Below, one piece after another: positions 51,775 through 63,774 of a stretch of 64,000 nucleotides of DNA; position 1 is the stretch's first letter, and every line of letters starts with the position of its first letter. Made by a program: the position numbers and the translations under genes. The DNA is taken from assembly GCF_004193775.1 (NCBI RefSeq), contig NC_041011.1, forward strand, positions 41,981,167-42,045,166, given 5' to 3'. The stretch is from Glycine soja. Its lineage: Eukaryota; Streptophyta; Magnoliopsida; Fabales; Fabaceae. A model generated the notes under the pieces. The model worked only from the letters and a program-made list of their open reading frames with translations. It was not told the DNA's origin and searched no databases.

Positions 51775-53550
51775 GTTATTTATTATATTATTTATGTATT
51801 TATGAATTGATTGATTAATTAATTAATGTTATCTTATTGATTATATTATTTAATAATTTAATAAATTATGTATATATTTATTCATGATATCTTATTGATT
51901 AATTAATTAATGTTATCTTATTGATTATATTATTTAATAAATTAATAAATTATGTATATATTTATTTATGATATTCGATGTATGTATACATATCTTTATA
52001 TCTAATTATGTTTATTTCTTATTAACTTAATTATTTATATTGTTATTTTATAAATTTGATTTATTTATTTATTTAATGTATTTATTTATTAATAATTTTA
52101 TTTATTTATTTACTTACTATTTAATTAGTTATGTTTATTATTGTAGTATTTAGTTACTTATTATAGTTATTATTTTTATTATATTATTGAATTATTTAAT
52201 ATATTATGTTTGTATTTATTTATGATATTAAGTAGAGATTTATTTGTTTGATGATTTATGTTTACTTTTTATTGTTGTAATTGTTCAAGTTTTTATTTTA
52301 TAATTGAATTGTTTTTTTATTATTTATTTGTTAGTGTGTGTTTGTTATTTTATTTTTTATTTAATTAATTTGTATAATTATAATTTTAATGTTATCTGGT
52401 ACATTTATTTATTTATTATGGTATTATATACTTATGGTGTTATGCTAATATGGTATTATAGTTATTATTACATTATGATATTATTTATTTATGGTATTTT
52501 CTTGAATTATTTGTTTGTAATGTTTATTATATTATTTATTCTTTTTGTAACCATTTATTATAGTTATCTTATTTATTTATTATTTAATTTAAAGATATTA
52601 TTTATATACTTATTTTTAAAATTATATATATTAGTTTATTTATTTATGATTTTTTAATTATTTGTGTGGTCATTTTAACTTTTTGATTTGTTTTTTTAGA
52701 AGGAATAGTTTTTTATTTAAATTTATTGATTTTGTTTATTTATTAATGTTTGTGATTTTGTTATTTTATTTTGTATATTAATGCATTTATTTATTGACAA
52801 ATTAAGATATTTGTTTATTTATTATATTTATCTATTTATTATTGTATTATTTATTTATTTAATTATTTTTTTATGACAATCAAGCATTCCACAAAACCAC
52901 CAACTGTATTATCCAGTTAAAGGGACAAAAGGAATTACAAAGAATAAGTTATAAAAATTAAGTTAATTAAAATCTTTATCCTTATATTTATACCTAACAC
53001 TATAGTTATTTTAATTTCTACATGAAAGTATTTACAAACTTTATTAAGTTTGACAAATACTAGTATTGTCAAGATGCCCGGCCCAATCGATCATCATGTA
53101 AAAGAAATACTTACACCTCAACCAACATCATATATCATCATTACAATTTCAGCATAACGATAAAGACTAATCATACAAAAACTAATATTAAAACTTTCAT
53201 ATAAAAACCAAAATTTTATTTCAACAGAAGTCTTAGCATGCACAGTGCATGTGCATGCTTACTTCCTCATACCATAGTTTGACTCATACATCCGAATAAC
53301 CAAGACAACAACTACCGGACAAAATAAATCAACCCCAAATGAAGACCAACAGAAATTGTTTCAAAAAAAAAAAAACAGAAACTGTTCAGTTGCTGACAAT
53401 TAACATTCAAAGACAAGATAACTATCAACAATAGTAACTTTTACAAAGGAGGTCGATAAGAGGATCACGATGACGCTGAAGGTGTAAAAAGCATTTGCTT
53501 GTTCCCCAAACATCTTATTATCATCTTGCTCCTGTTTATGCTTCAGGAAC
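51775..53550. other. Extremely AT-rich intergenic DNA and WRKY-A 3' flank
   Basis: 51780-52870 is dominated by imperfect TTTA/TTAT repeats (tatttatttatt). The long plus-strand ORF at 52304-52657 there is a composition artefact. From 52880 the sequence matches the 3' flanks of the other WRKY copies (attccacaaaaccac). The last 150 bases are probably WRKY-A 3' UTR. Confidence 0.5.
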
Positions 53551-56010
53551 CTAGTGCTTGTCCCTTGCACCTGTTTCCCTGGAAGGAAACACCGAACTAG
53601 ACCCATTTTTATCATTATTACGCCAAGCCTGAGAAGAAAACCCTCTAGAAGAAGGAACATTGATATTGTTAAATGGTGGTGAAGTCGGCAACTGGGGAAA
53701 CATTGAAGGACCCCTAGGTTGAGGGGTAGCATAAGGGTTGTCAAGGTTGAATCCATAGGAGCGATGAGGCATGGAATTAGTATTATTCAAGAAAGAATAA
53801 TGCATGTGGGGGTTGTTGGAGGAAGACCCAATGTTCATGTTATTGTTCAAACTTCCAAAATGGTTGGGCCTCATAAACCTGTTGGCAAATTCAGGATTCA
53901 TGTCATTACGAAGTTGAAGTGTGTGAACTTGAGGTTCTGCAGGGTTTGGGGTATTCATCAGAAAATTCCTAGTTATTAGAGCATTATTGGTTGGTGCAAG
54001 TTCTTCACCACCATCATCTTCATCTTCTTCATCACCTTCATCATCCAGTACAAGTTTATTCTTGTTAGTTATCCATGAGGGTGGCTGTTCATGATTGTGC
54101 CTTCCATCATAAGTGATAATTACATTTTTATTGTTGCGCGAATCCCGTTCCACGTGTTTCCTTACGAAACACCCAGCACTTGCGCATTTGTAGTATGCCC
54201 TATACAATAGATATCCATGAAAACTACTCGTTAAATGCATATGAATGATATATATATCATACTAGGATGAATAAAATTTAGTCTCTATTGTGAAGTGTGA
54301 AGAGACCTTAATGTCAATGACTATAATAATTAATGAGGATGCGTTTATGCATGTTGATCGAAGGATGGGAGAAACAAAACAATACATAGTTTTTCTTGGG
54401 TAGAAAATAAACAATAAATGGTTGGGTTGTAACAATTTTTTTTTTTTACTTTTGCTGTTATTTGATAATTAACCTGTTGACATTAGTAGAGATAGAAAGA
54501 CAAATGGTATGGTTGAGGGGAGAGAAAAGAGCATTTCGGAAAGATAGTCATTCTGAGTTGTCACAAGAAATTGAAAAATAAAGAGTGAAAAAAATAATAA
54601 ATGTCACAAGTAATGTAAAAAAATAAAAAATGAGTATATAGACATAAAACATTATTAATTTTTTAGATATTAATGCTATGCATGAGATAAAAATTAAATA
54701 TCTTCCTAATTGGTGGGCAATAAATTTTAAGATTTATATCTTATAGTTTACTTTTTAATAATTAATTTGTTTCTTCTAGTACGTAATTAATCAATTTCAA
54801 AATTAAATATGAAGCAATAATTAATAAATAGAATATATGTAGGTTGACACACACTTAATTACAAAATATGATATATGATAAATTTATTATTTTTTTATAA
54901 TAGTTATCTTAAAAATAACTCAAAAGACAATTTTTAATTGGTTATCAATGTAAAAAAATTACAGGTTCACAGTACATATGTGTTAATTTTTTTAAAAAAA
55001 TATTCCATTACTCATCAGTCATCGTACGTCTCTTAATTTTTCATTTCCTTTGTTATTTTCTTCTCTATTGATCCCTCTCATCTACACACTCATTTCATAC
55101 CCTTTCCGACGAATAAAAGGAATCATTATTAATCAAATGATAAGCAGATATGCAAATAAGTGAAATAGCCATGAGTATAATATTGTCAAACTGAACAAAT
55201 AACCATGAGTTATGCAATTTATAACACATAGCATCACATATGCATCATATCATCCATGTTGTAAAGAAATATATATAAACAAACTTGCACATGCAGCGAG
55301 TGAAGAGAGAGCTGAACAGTATACCTAGGGTATAGACATCCCTTCATAATCTTCTGGCCATATTTGCGCCAGCGATATCCATCATCATCTATCTCTTTTT
55401 TGCTACCAATTCGCACTGTCAATTCTGTTTCTCCATGGAAAGACCTCCCTGCAGTCCCTTTATCAGATTCCTCCAAGGATCTCTTCCTCTTCCTACAGTA
55501 CAAAATAAAATCCATCAAAACACACATTAATCAATCAATTAACAAAAACATAAATTCTCATCACCAACAAGTAGACACTATCCGATTGAACTGTGTAGCT
55601 AGTCATAACCAATTTCTATATGACACGATTTTAATTTTTTTTAATTTGAAAAATGTGGTTAATCACACAGAAATTAATAGACAAAAACTATATATATAAT
55701 CTAGCCATGTAATAATTTCTGAGGAGAAAAACCTGTTCCCAGAGTCAGATCCTCCCTCCACAATACTAGCTCGGTCTTCAACATCATCAATGTCAACAGG
55801 AGCATCTGGAGTAGATGATGGTTGTTGTAAGGGTCGGAAGTTGTCATCGGATTCAGAATCGGGGAGCCAAGTCTCATCAGAAGTTGCCGGTCTTGCTTCC
55901 TCATCCTCATTAGGTATAGTATTAAGATCAAATGGCAATGGAAGCTTCACCGTTTTGGCGACATCATTGGAGGACTGCATTTGTTCAGCAAGAGGTTGGC
56001 ACCCTTCCAT
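53551..56010 (-). CDS. WRKY transcription factor, copy A (intact)
   Basis: Three exons: 56010-55733, 55492-55325 and 54199-53551, giving 364 aa. The single WRKY domain lies at about residues 118-182: [12 protein letters not shown] followed by a CX4CX23HNH finger ([16 protein letters not shown] to DGRHNH). It is split by an intron after the PR of YPR, the position typical of group I C-terminal-type domains. Before it are a basic stretch (RKRKRS) and an N-terminal [11 protein letters not shown], which contains a DLNxxP EAR-type repression motif. After the finger comes an acidic run ([15 protein letters not shown]), then an Asn/Ser-rich tail. It should bind W-box DNA in the nucleus, and a repressor role is inferred from the EAR motif. 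I chose ATG at 56010; the codon two positions upstream is GTG. It resembles single-domain WRKY proteins such as WRKY10, but orthology is not settled. Confidence 0.9.
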
Positions 56011-56836
56011 TTTCACGAAGCAATTGTTATGATCACAAGAAGCCTGATATACTACTCATATATATATATATATTGAAAATTACATGTGCATTTTAAGTAA
56101 AATGCAAAAAGGATTCACCTAATGAAAGAAAGATGGAAGAGAGAGAATAAGTATACCTAAAGAAATGTTAATAACACTCAGATAATTTTTTTAATATATT
56201 TTTTATTGGTTAAAATTTATTAAAAGTATAAAATTTTGTGAGTCTTGTATTATTTATGCATGTATCTTTCTTTTAATTTTGTAATTTTTAATTAATTTCA
56301 ATCAATAAAAAAGAATTTCATCTTAGGTTGTTTATAATATTATACTTCTCGCTTGTGATAAATAAAAAGAAATATTTTCTTCATCTCAAAATAAGTATTA
56401 TTTTAAGTTTTTTTATACATAAAAAAGCTAATAAATAAATGAAAAGTGTAATAATTTTGTAAATCTAGTCTTATTAAATATATAAAAGAGAATAATATTA
56501 GTATTACATTAAAAAATCAAAGTGAAACTTATTAGAAATATTAGTAGAAAAAATTAATCAATATTACATTGAACAATAAACTTTGTTTGAATGTTTATTT
56601 TTGTTTTTATTTTCTAAAAATAGTTTTCATTTTCAAATTATCATGATTTAGAAAAACAAATGTTTATTTTGATTTACAAAGATAATATTTATCATCTTGC
56701 CTACCCATTTTCACTTTTTGGCTTATTTTTTAAAATATTTTCAAATTTTTTAATTAAACATATTTTTACTTTTATTTTTTGTTATTTTTTAAAATGAAAA
56801 TAGATAGCACTCAAACTCAAGACCACCTAATATTTT

Positions 56837-56899
56837 TTTCCAAATGTGATACTCATTTTGAGATTTTTTTCCAAATGTGATACTCATTTTGAGATTTAA
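56837..56899. repeat. Short tandem duplication (about 31 bp x 2)
   Basis: ttccaaatgtgatactcatt and the bases after it occur twice in immediate succession with almost no difference. Confidence 0.85.
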
Positions 56900-57000
56900 G
56901 TAGTAAATGTTTAGAGCGGAGAAGTTTTCACCCATTATTAATTACTTAGTAATTATTAGTTTGGAAGCATTCACATATTGGATAATTAATTTCTGATAAA

Positions 57001-57214
57001 AATAATAAATACATACGTGTTCGATAGAAATCTCATCAATGTTTTTAGTTTTTGTATTATATTTTTTTCAATTTTTAAAAAAAGTATGTTTAAAAATATT
57101 AAAAAAAAATAATAAATACATACGTGTTCGATAGAAATCTCATCAATGTTTTTAGTTTTTGTATTATATTTTTTTCAATTTTTAAAAAAAGTATGTTTAA
57201 AAATATTAAAATAA
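57001..57214. repeat. Tandem duplication, 107 bp x 2
   Basis: The block beginning aataataaatacatacgtg at 57001 is repeated from 57108 with near-perfect identity. It includes the same A-rich ends, so it is a recent tandem copy in non-coding DNA. Confidence 0.9.
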
Positions 57215-59341
57215 AAAAATTGGTGTATTATATGAATTAAAAATAGTTTTTTTAAAATAGAATCCCGAAAAGAGAAATTATTTATTTTTGTCTCTAAATT
57301 TAATGAAACAACTCTTGATCTAGTTGAATTTATTGAGCTGGGTGCATAAATTATCATAATCCTTCTAATATTATCTTTTTTATTCCTGCAAATAAAAAAA
57401 TTAAATGAGAAAGAAATTAAATAATAAAAATATTTAAATGTAGAATTATACGCATATAAAGGTAATATAAGTAGGTAATAAAATATGAATCTTGCTTACT
57501 AATGTGCTAAGAATATTGGTTAAGGAATTTTAAAAAAAATATTAAAAATCATATTGGAAAGCATTTAAAAATCATAGGGGAACATATGTTTACGCATCCC
57601 AATTTAAAATTTTCTCCTTTTCCTTACTTTTTTTTTTTTCCGAAGACCTTATTTTTACTTAACCAGGACACCAATTAACATTTATCATAAATATTAATAA
57701 TTAAATTAGTTATCTGTCAAAATTAAATTAATTAATTAATGTTAAAAATATGAATGGATAGCTGGTTGTGGAGAGTCAATCTCTCGAGGTGTTGAGATTT
57801 ATTTAAGAGGCTAAATTTTCAATATCAATTTTTTTATACACCAGAAGATTAAATACTTGACCACATGTTTATTAAGAGGCATATGATTTGATAATCACTT
57901 TTGGTATTGAGATCTATTTAATTAAGGACCTCTTCCAATATTTTTTTTTCATACACAAGTATTAGAGATAGAACATTTGACTAAGTATTCCAGAGATAAG
58001 ATTATTTGTTACTCATATGTCCCACAATGTTTAAATGATATATGTTTGAGACTGATTCTAAGGTGGAAAAGCAGTCTCCTATCGTGAGAAACTAATAGTT
58101 TAGATTTATTAGATTTTAAACAAAGGTTAAGATTTTTTTCTTTTAATTTTTTTTTGTTTTTTCTTTATCTTTACAAGATTGTCCCTACCCCCTTCCCTAT
58201 CAACCAGAAATCTCAGTGTCGTTGTTGCCTCCAAGTAGAACCTAATTAATCGTGTTTTCTACACACCAAATTAAAACGTGTCACTTATGTTCCCCACATA
58301 TATTCACTATAAATAATTGTTGCAAACGCATAGTCATGCAAATATAAAAATAAAAAAACACAATTTAATGTCTGAATTGCCTAAGAGGTATTATATATAT
58401 ATAAATCAATTTAATACAAACTAAATTTAATGCTAAAAATAAGTGTCGAGAGAACTTTCTTCAAATGGATACAAAAAGAATAGGTGTTGAGAAAGCTTAA
58501 CTTAAACATATTTTGTTAAGTGATCATAATGTTATGGGGGAGTTATTAAGATTACCCCCTATAGTTTGCTTTGTAGTTTCTTTTTCTTTCCTCAGGGCTT
58601 AGCCCCTTTTAATTCCAAAAAGAATAGGGAAAAATAAATTCACCCAGCTTGATGATGATCGGATTATATATACCAAAAGATCTAAAATAAATAAATAAAA
58701 AGTTTAAAAATGCATATAGGAAACTCGTCCTGTTGTTGAGCACAATTGAGGAAGCCCAAAATGATACGTTGAAAAGAATTGTTAAACAAAAATGGGGCTC
58801 GCGGGATAAAATAGGAATAATAGTTTCTAGAACTTACTATGAGATTCTGTTATTAGTGAATGACTAAGATGAATTCTATTGTAATTACCTATTATGGATA
58901 ACGTTGAATGAAGTCTAATTTTTCTCTTCTCTATATATTATTCTTCTTCTGTGGAGCTTCGTTACTCGAAAAGGGTTCATAACACGCCTCCACTAATTAG
59001 TGCAACTCAACAAAATCAGTAAGAGGGAAAAGGGGCTTGGTAAAATTGTTGGTGCAAGAAAATTAACAATCAAACATTCCATAAAACCAGAAGTTAAAGG
59101 ACAAAAAGGAATTATAAGAACTAAGTATAAACAGCATTTGCATGCCCTGCACACATTATTCATTATTATTGATCTCCTTTCTCTACCTAGTACTAGCTAT
59201 CTCCTGCACTTGATGCCTTGAAAGGACCAGGTTGAGGGGAAGCATCACGGTCAAGGCATGGTATTAGCCTTAGCAACTGCTGCCGCAAGTTCTTCGCCGC
59301 CATCATCTTCTTGTTCTTCGTCATCTACACGCTGTTTCTTC

Positions 59342-59527
59342 TTAATTTGTGGGTGGTTCATGATTGTGTTTACCAACATAAGTAGTAATCACATGTTTTG
59401 TGTTGACTGAATTTCTGTCCACTTCCTTCCTTGCGCAACACCCTGCACTTGCGCATTTGTAGTAGACCCTATAGAAAAAGATCCATATGAAAACTCTCGT
59501 TAAATCAATGTATATTGGCAAAACTGC

Positions 59528-59558
<31 letters not shown>

Positions 59559-59859
59559 TACTATGGGGTGAAAGCTTAGGCGGTCATCGGGTCATGAATC
59601 TTTTTTCTTAAAAAATGTGTGAAAAAAAGAATTCCATTACTCATTAATTAATAATTACATCACTTACTTTTTTCTTTCCTTCTTTATTATTTTCTTCTCT
59701 AGCTATCCCTTTTCTCTACTCACTCAAGAATCATTATTCAAATGATAAACTGATATTTAATTAAGTGAAGTAACCATGAGTAATTTCAAACTGAACAAAG
59801 AGCATAGCACTCGTCAATATTCTCCATCTTATGTATGCAATCTAATTATAACAGATAGC

Positions 59860-59906
<47 letters not shown>

Positions 59907-60804
59907 GTGCACCGAGTAAAGAGAGAGCACAATACCTAGGGAATAAATTTCCCTTCATAGTCTTGAGTCCATATTGGTGCCACTGATAGCCATCATCCAC
60001 AAATATTACTGTCTCACTTTGGGTCTCAAATGGCAACACAAAGGTTTCCCTACGGACAACGCTTCCCATCCCTCTATTATCAGATCTTTTTCTCTTCCTG
60101 TAATAATAGAAAATAAAATGGTTCAAAACAGACAAATTAATTAACAAAAATATAAATTCTCATTATTTGTCACATATCACCACAACCAAGTAGGCGTGGT
60201 CATGACTAATTTTATGTAAAACGTTAAATAATATGTGTCACATAAAGATTGATAAAATCACACTTAAAAAAAGAGATTGACAAAATTAAAGAATGTTGCT
60301 AACCAACAATATTTTTAGAAAAATTAAATGAAAAAATATTTATTATAAAAATCATAAAACGTAAAAAAAAAGTCATTAATAATATTATTTTATACATTTC
60401 AATAAAGAAATTATTTTAATTTCTTAACCAACGACGGAACACACTTATTAACATTTGTATAAATTAAATTATATTGCCATGGACCATGTAGTAATAATTT
60501 CAGAAGAACAAAACCTATTCTGAGAGTCAGATTCCGGATCAACAATGTTGACTCTGTGATTGTGAGCAGCATCGGTAGGAAGAGCAACTTGTTGAATGTG
60601 ATCGTCTGGTTCAGAAGCACTAGCGGCTCTGGTTTCACAGCCGCCACCAACTTTGGCACGGGCTTCCTCCGAGAAAGAAATTGGTTCCTCCTCCTCCTCC
60701 TCTGGTTTGGAATTAAGATCAAATGACAATGAAACCTTCACTGTTTTCTCATCATTTTGTTGATCAACTTGTGTTGGAGAAGGAGAAGCATTTGAGAAAT
60801 CCAT
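59342..60804 (-). pseudogene. WRKY copy B, degenerate (WHQYGLK), probably non-functional
   Basis: Exons at 60804-60515, 60097-59936 and 59468-59342 still splice in frame to 192 aa. The DLNxxP motif (LSFDLNSKP), basic RKRKRS and a CX4CX23HNH finger ([16 protein letters not shown] to VGKHNH) remain. The core WRKYGQK has become WHQYGLK, losing the Arg, Lys and Gln. The position of copy A's ATG is ATA here, so the next in-frame ATG was taken. A stop follows the finger directly (HNHEPPTN), while an acidic tail like that of A and C (QRVDDEEQEDDGGEE) continues in another frame until a stop near 59250. I infer loss of DNA binding; a truncated protein could still be made. It is tandem with A and C. 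Confidence 0.75.
59862..59903. repeat. (TA)n microsatellite in WRKY-B intron 2
   Basis: About 20 TA units, 33 bases past the donor of exon 2. Confidence 0.95.
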
Positions 60805-61437
60805 CGCTTGAGCATAAGAGGTTGGTACCCCTCCTATTGCCACCAAGCTACTATTATAAAGCAGAAACCTATTAAATTCATATACGTTAATAAATGTGCG
60901 TTTTTAATGAATTACAAAAACAATTAATGTCCACTCTAGTTTATTTATTATTTTAAAGGAAGATATTAAATGTCCACTATTGACACCGGTGAAAGCCAAA
61001 GAAAAGAGAAAAATCACTTACAAGTAAAATCCACTTTACAGACGCACGTTATGAGATTTTGTAAATTTACACAAATTCCTCCCCTGCTTTTATTTATTTC
61101 AACACTAACCTCTCTCAATTTTTAAAAAATACTTACCGACACTTGTTATAGAACACACTAATTATTTAATTATTTGAAAAAACATTACATTGTGCTTTTA
61201 AGTGTAAATGCTAAAAAATAGAAAAAGTCTTGTAATTTCACAAAACTTTAGGAGTAACTAATGTGATTTACTAAGATATAAAGAAAGAGATAAAATGAAC
61301 AGTACACATTAATAAAGTATTTAGAGTAAAAAATGTTCATCAATCGGTACTTAATGATTATTTGTTTGGAAGCTTAATTTCTGAGAAAATAATAAATAAA
61401 TGTTAGATAGAAAATCTGATCTATCTTTCTAGTCTCG

Positions 61438-61438
<1 letters not shown>

Positions 61439-61483
<45 letters not shown>
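61439..61483. repeat. (TA)n microsatellite
   Basis: An uninterrupted AT tract in the WRKY B-C spacer. Confidence 0.95.
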
Positions 61484-61486
<3 letters not shown>

Positions 61487-61934
61487 TAGTCTTTAAAAAA
61501 TAATTATAAAAATATATAGTTCATTTAATATATACTTAAATATTTTTGGGTTCATTAGTCTCTGTACTGTTACTTAATAACTATTAGTTGTCGAGGAAGT
61601 TAAAAACTAAGAGCGTAAAATATTAAAAAAATATATTAAAGAGAATAAACAAAAGCGAATATATTTACAGTGATTAAATAAAAGTTGTATAAAGTGGCAT
61701 GTCATCGCACAAGAGAATGAAACAACAGCTACTGACAACTAAGCAACAATTGAAACTAAGGATAAAAATTAAATATTACAAATTAAATTTTTTTAAATTT
61801 TTTAAAAAGACTAAAATAAAAAATCAAATAATTACACATAATAAAAATATATTTAAACCTTTTAAAATATCATAATTTTATTATATACAATTCCTATAAA
61901 TATAATCTAAGCATATGTAAAATTAATTATAATT

Positions 61935-61970
<36 letters not shown>

Positions 61971-62172
61971 CATATGTTATTGTAAGGTGTTGGTCATTAT
62001 CATTAATTCACTATTTTTTTTAACTTCCAAATTAATACATCAACTCCTACCATAACTCATGTTCCATAAAGAATGTTAATAATATTAATGGATTCTTAGC
62101 TGGTTTGGATGGAGAATCAATGATTATTCTATTGAAGTATTGAAATATAATTAATATATTTAATGGTTCTTG

Positions 62173-62174
<2 letters not shown>

Positions 62175-62226
<52 letters not shown>
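62175..62226. repeat. (TA)n microsatellite
   Basis: An uninterrupted AT tract of about 26 units in the WRKY B-C spacer. Confidence 0.95.
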
Positions 62227-62229
<3 letters not shown>

Positions 62230-63250
62230 TTTAAATATGTTTAGATCTTGATATCGGATTAATTTTTGTTTTAGTTTTCTAATAAAAAAATTGTTGCATT
62301 AAACCTCTAATATATATATTAAAAGTTTTATTTTGAGTCTCTAGTTAAATAATAATGTGATATCATCATTTAACGGTAAAAATAAACAAAAGAGACTAAA
62401 ATTTATGGCAGAAAAAAAGTTGGAGGGTGTTAACTAGTGAACAAAATATTTAAGGACTAAAATCATAAACTGTAAAAAATTTGGAGACAAAAAATATAAT
62501 TAACCTTAAAAAATATATATTAATATGAAATCATTATTTTATATTCTTATAAGATAAAAGGTTAGTAAAAATAATATTTGATAAGTAGGCCTTGTATGTG
62601 GACTTATGGGGTCTAAAATTAAGCTTTTATTTGGTTAAAAGAATAGTTGAGTAAAAACTAGAAAAAAATATTAAAAATAAAGAAAATTTTTACTTCTTAA
62701 TCATCCGTTTGTATTCTTTTCTCTTAAATAAAATCTCAAATTCATAGTTTGGGTGTAGGTATGAAAAAATAAATGTACTCATGAGAAAATTGAAGACAAA
62801 TCGGCAATGAGTTATCAATGTTTGTTGGTTGAAGTGACATGAAATTTAATTTTTTTTTCTCAAGTAAAGAATCAAGCTTGAGCCTTGTGATGTACAGGAA
62901 AAAAAAAGGTGTTAAGAAAGCTTATCCTTAAGCAGTAGTTGTTATAAGTGATGATAGATGTTGAGAAAGCTTATTTTAATCTTATAGCTTCTTAATTTTT
63001 CTTTCCTCTTGGGCTTAAGCCCCTTTTAATTTAATTCCAAACAAAATTGTCCATCCACTTGATGATTGGATGATACCATAGATTTAAATAATAAAAAATT
63101 CAGCAGAGTTTAAAAATGCATATAGGAAAGGTGCTTGATAAAATTATGGGTGCAAGAAAACAATATAATCAATCATTCCACAAAACCATAACTGTTTACA
63201 ATGAACTAATAAATAAATAAAAAGCATTTGCATAATTACATGCCCTAGTA

Positions 63251-63774
63251 CTAATTATCTCCTGCACCTGGTACCCCGGAAGGCCCAGGTTGAGGGGCAG
63301 CATCACTGCCAAAGTTGAGTCCATAGGAGCTTTGAGGCATGGCTTTAGTATTATTCAAGGAAGAATAATAATGCATTTGGGGGGTGTAGGAAGAAGACCC
63401 AATATTCATGTTTATATTATTGTTGAAACTTCCAAAATGGTTATTGGGACTCAGAAACCCATTGGCAAATTGATCAGGATTCATGTCATTACGAAGTTGA
63501 AGTGTGTGAACTTGATCAGTTTCTGCAGGGTTTGGGTTATTCAGAAAATTCCCAGTCGCAGCAAATTGAAAAGTCATTAGGCCATCATCTTCATCTTCGT
63601 CTTCATCTTCTTCATCATCCACAAGCTGTATCTGGTGACGTTTCCTTCTGGGGGGTGGTTGTTCATGATTGTGTTTACCCTCATAAGTATTAATCACAAT
63701 TTTTCCTGTTGCATGAATCACGTTCCACGTGCTTTCTTACATAACACCCAGCACTTATGCATTTGTAGTAGGCC
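63251..63774 (-). pseudogene. WRKY copy C, last exon (gene runs off the window)
   Basis: The exon starts at 63774 with the same PR-intron acceptor as copy A and encodes [20 protein letters not shown]. An extra T near 63690 (in the AAAAATTGTG stretch of the minus strand) then shifts the frame into a stop. Two codons' worth further on the original frame resumes: NTYEGKHNHEQPPPRRKR, an acidic run DDEEDEDEDEDDG, and an Asn/Ser-rich tail ([18 protein letters not shown]) close to that of copy A, ending PGAGDN. The WRKYGQK exon would lie beyond 64000. If the extra base is real the finger is lost; if it is a sequence error the copy may be intact. Confidence 0.7.

Larger units (their letters stand above)
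56011..59341. other. Intergenic between WRKY copies A and B
   Basis: AT-rich. It holds the WRKY-A promoter, two small tandem duplications (listed separately), and from about 58440 a flank resembling that of copy C at 62880-63170 (gttgagaaagctta, gcttagccccttttaatt, tttaaaaatgcatatagg). That is 3' flank of copy B and shows the duplication unit is larger than the gene. Decayed tail sequence of copy B lies at 59220-59341. No further gene is seen. Confidence 0.5.
60805..63250. other. Intergenic between WRKY copies B and C
   Basis: AT-rich, with long (TA)n tracts at about 61439-61483, 61937-61969 and 62175-62226, and weak fold-back repeat sequence around 62230-62515. From 62880 it is the 3' flank of copy C, related to the flank at 58440. 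No gene is seen. Confidence 0.5.

Noticed and set aside
52304..52657. 117-codon plus-strand ORF rich in Tyr, Leu, Ile and Phe
   Set aside because: It lies in TTTA/TTAT low-complexity DNA; the hydrophobic look comes from base composition.
55364..56032. Plus-strand ORFs opposite WRKY copy A
   Set aside because: Antisense shadows of exons 1 and 2.
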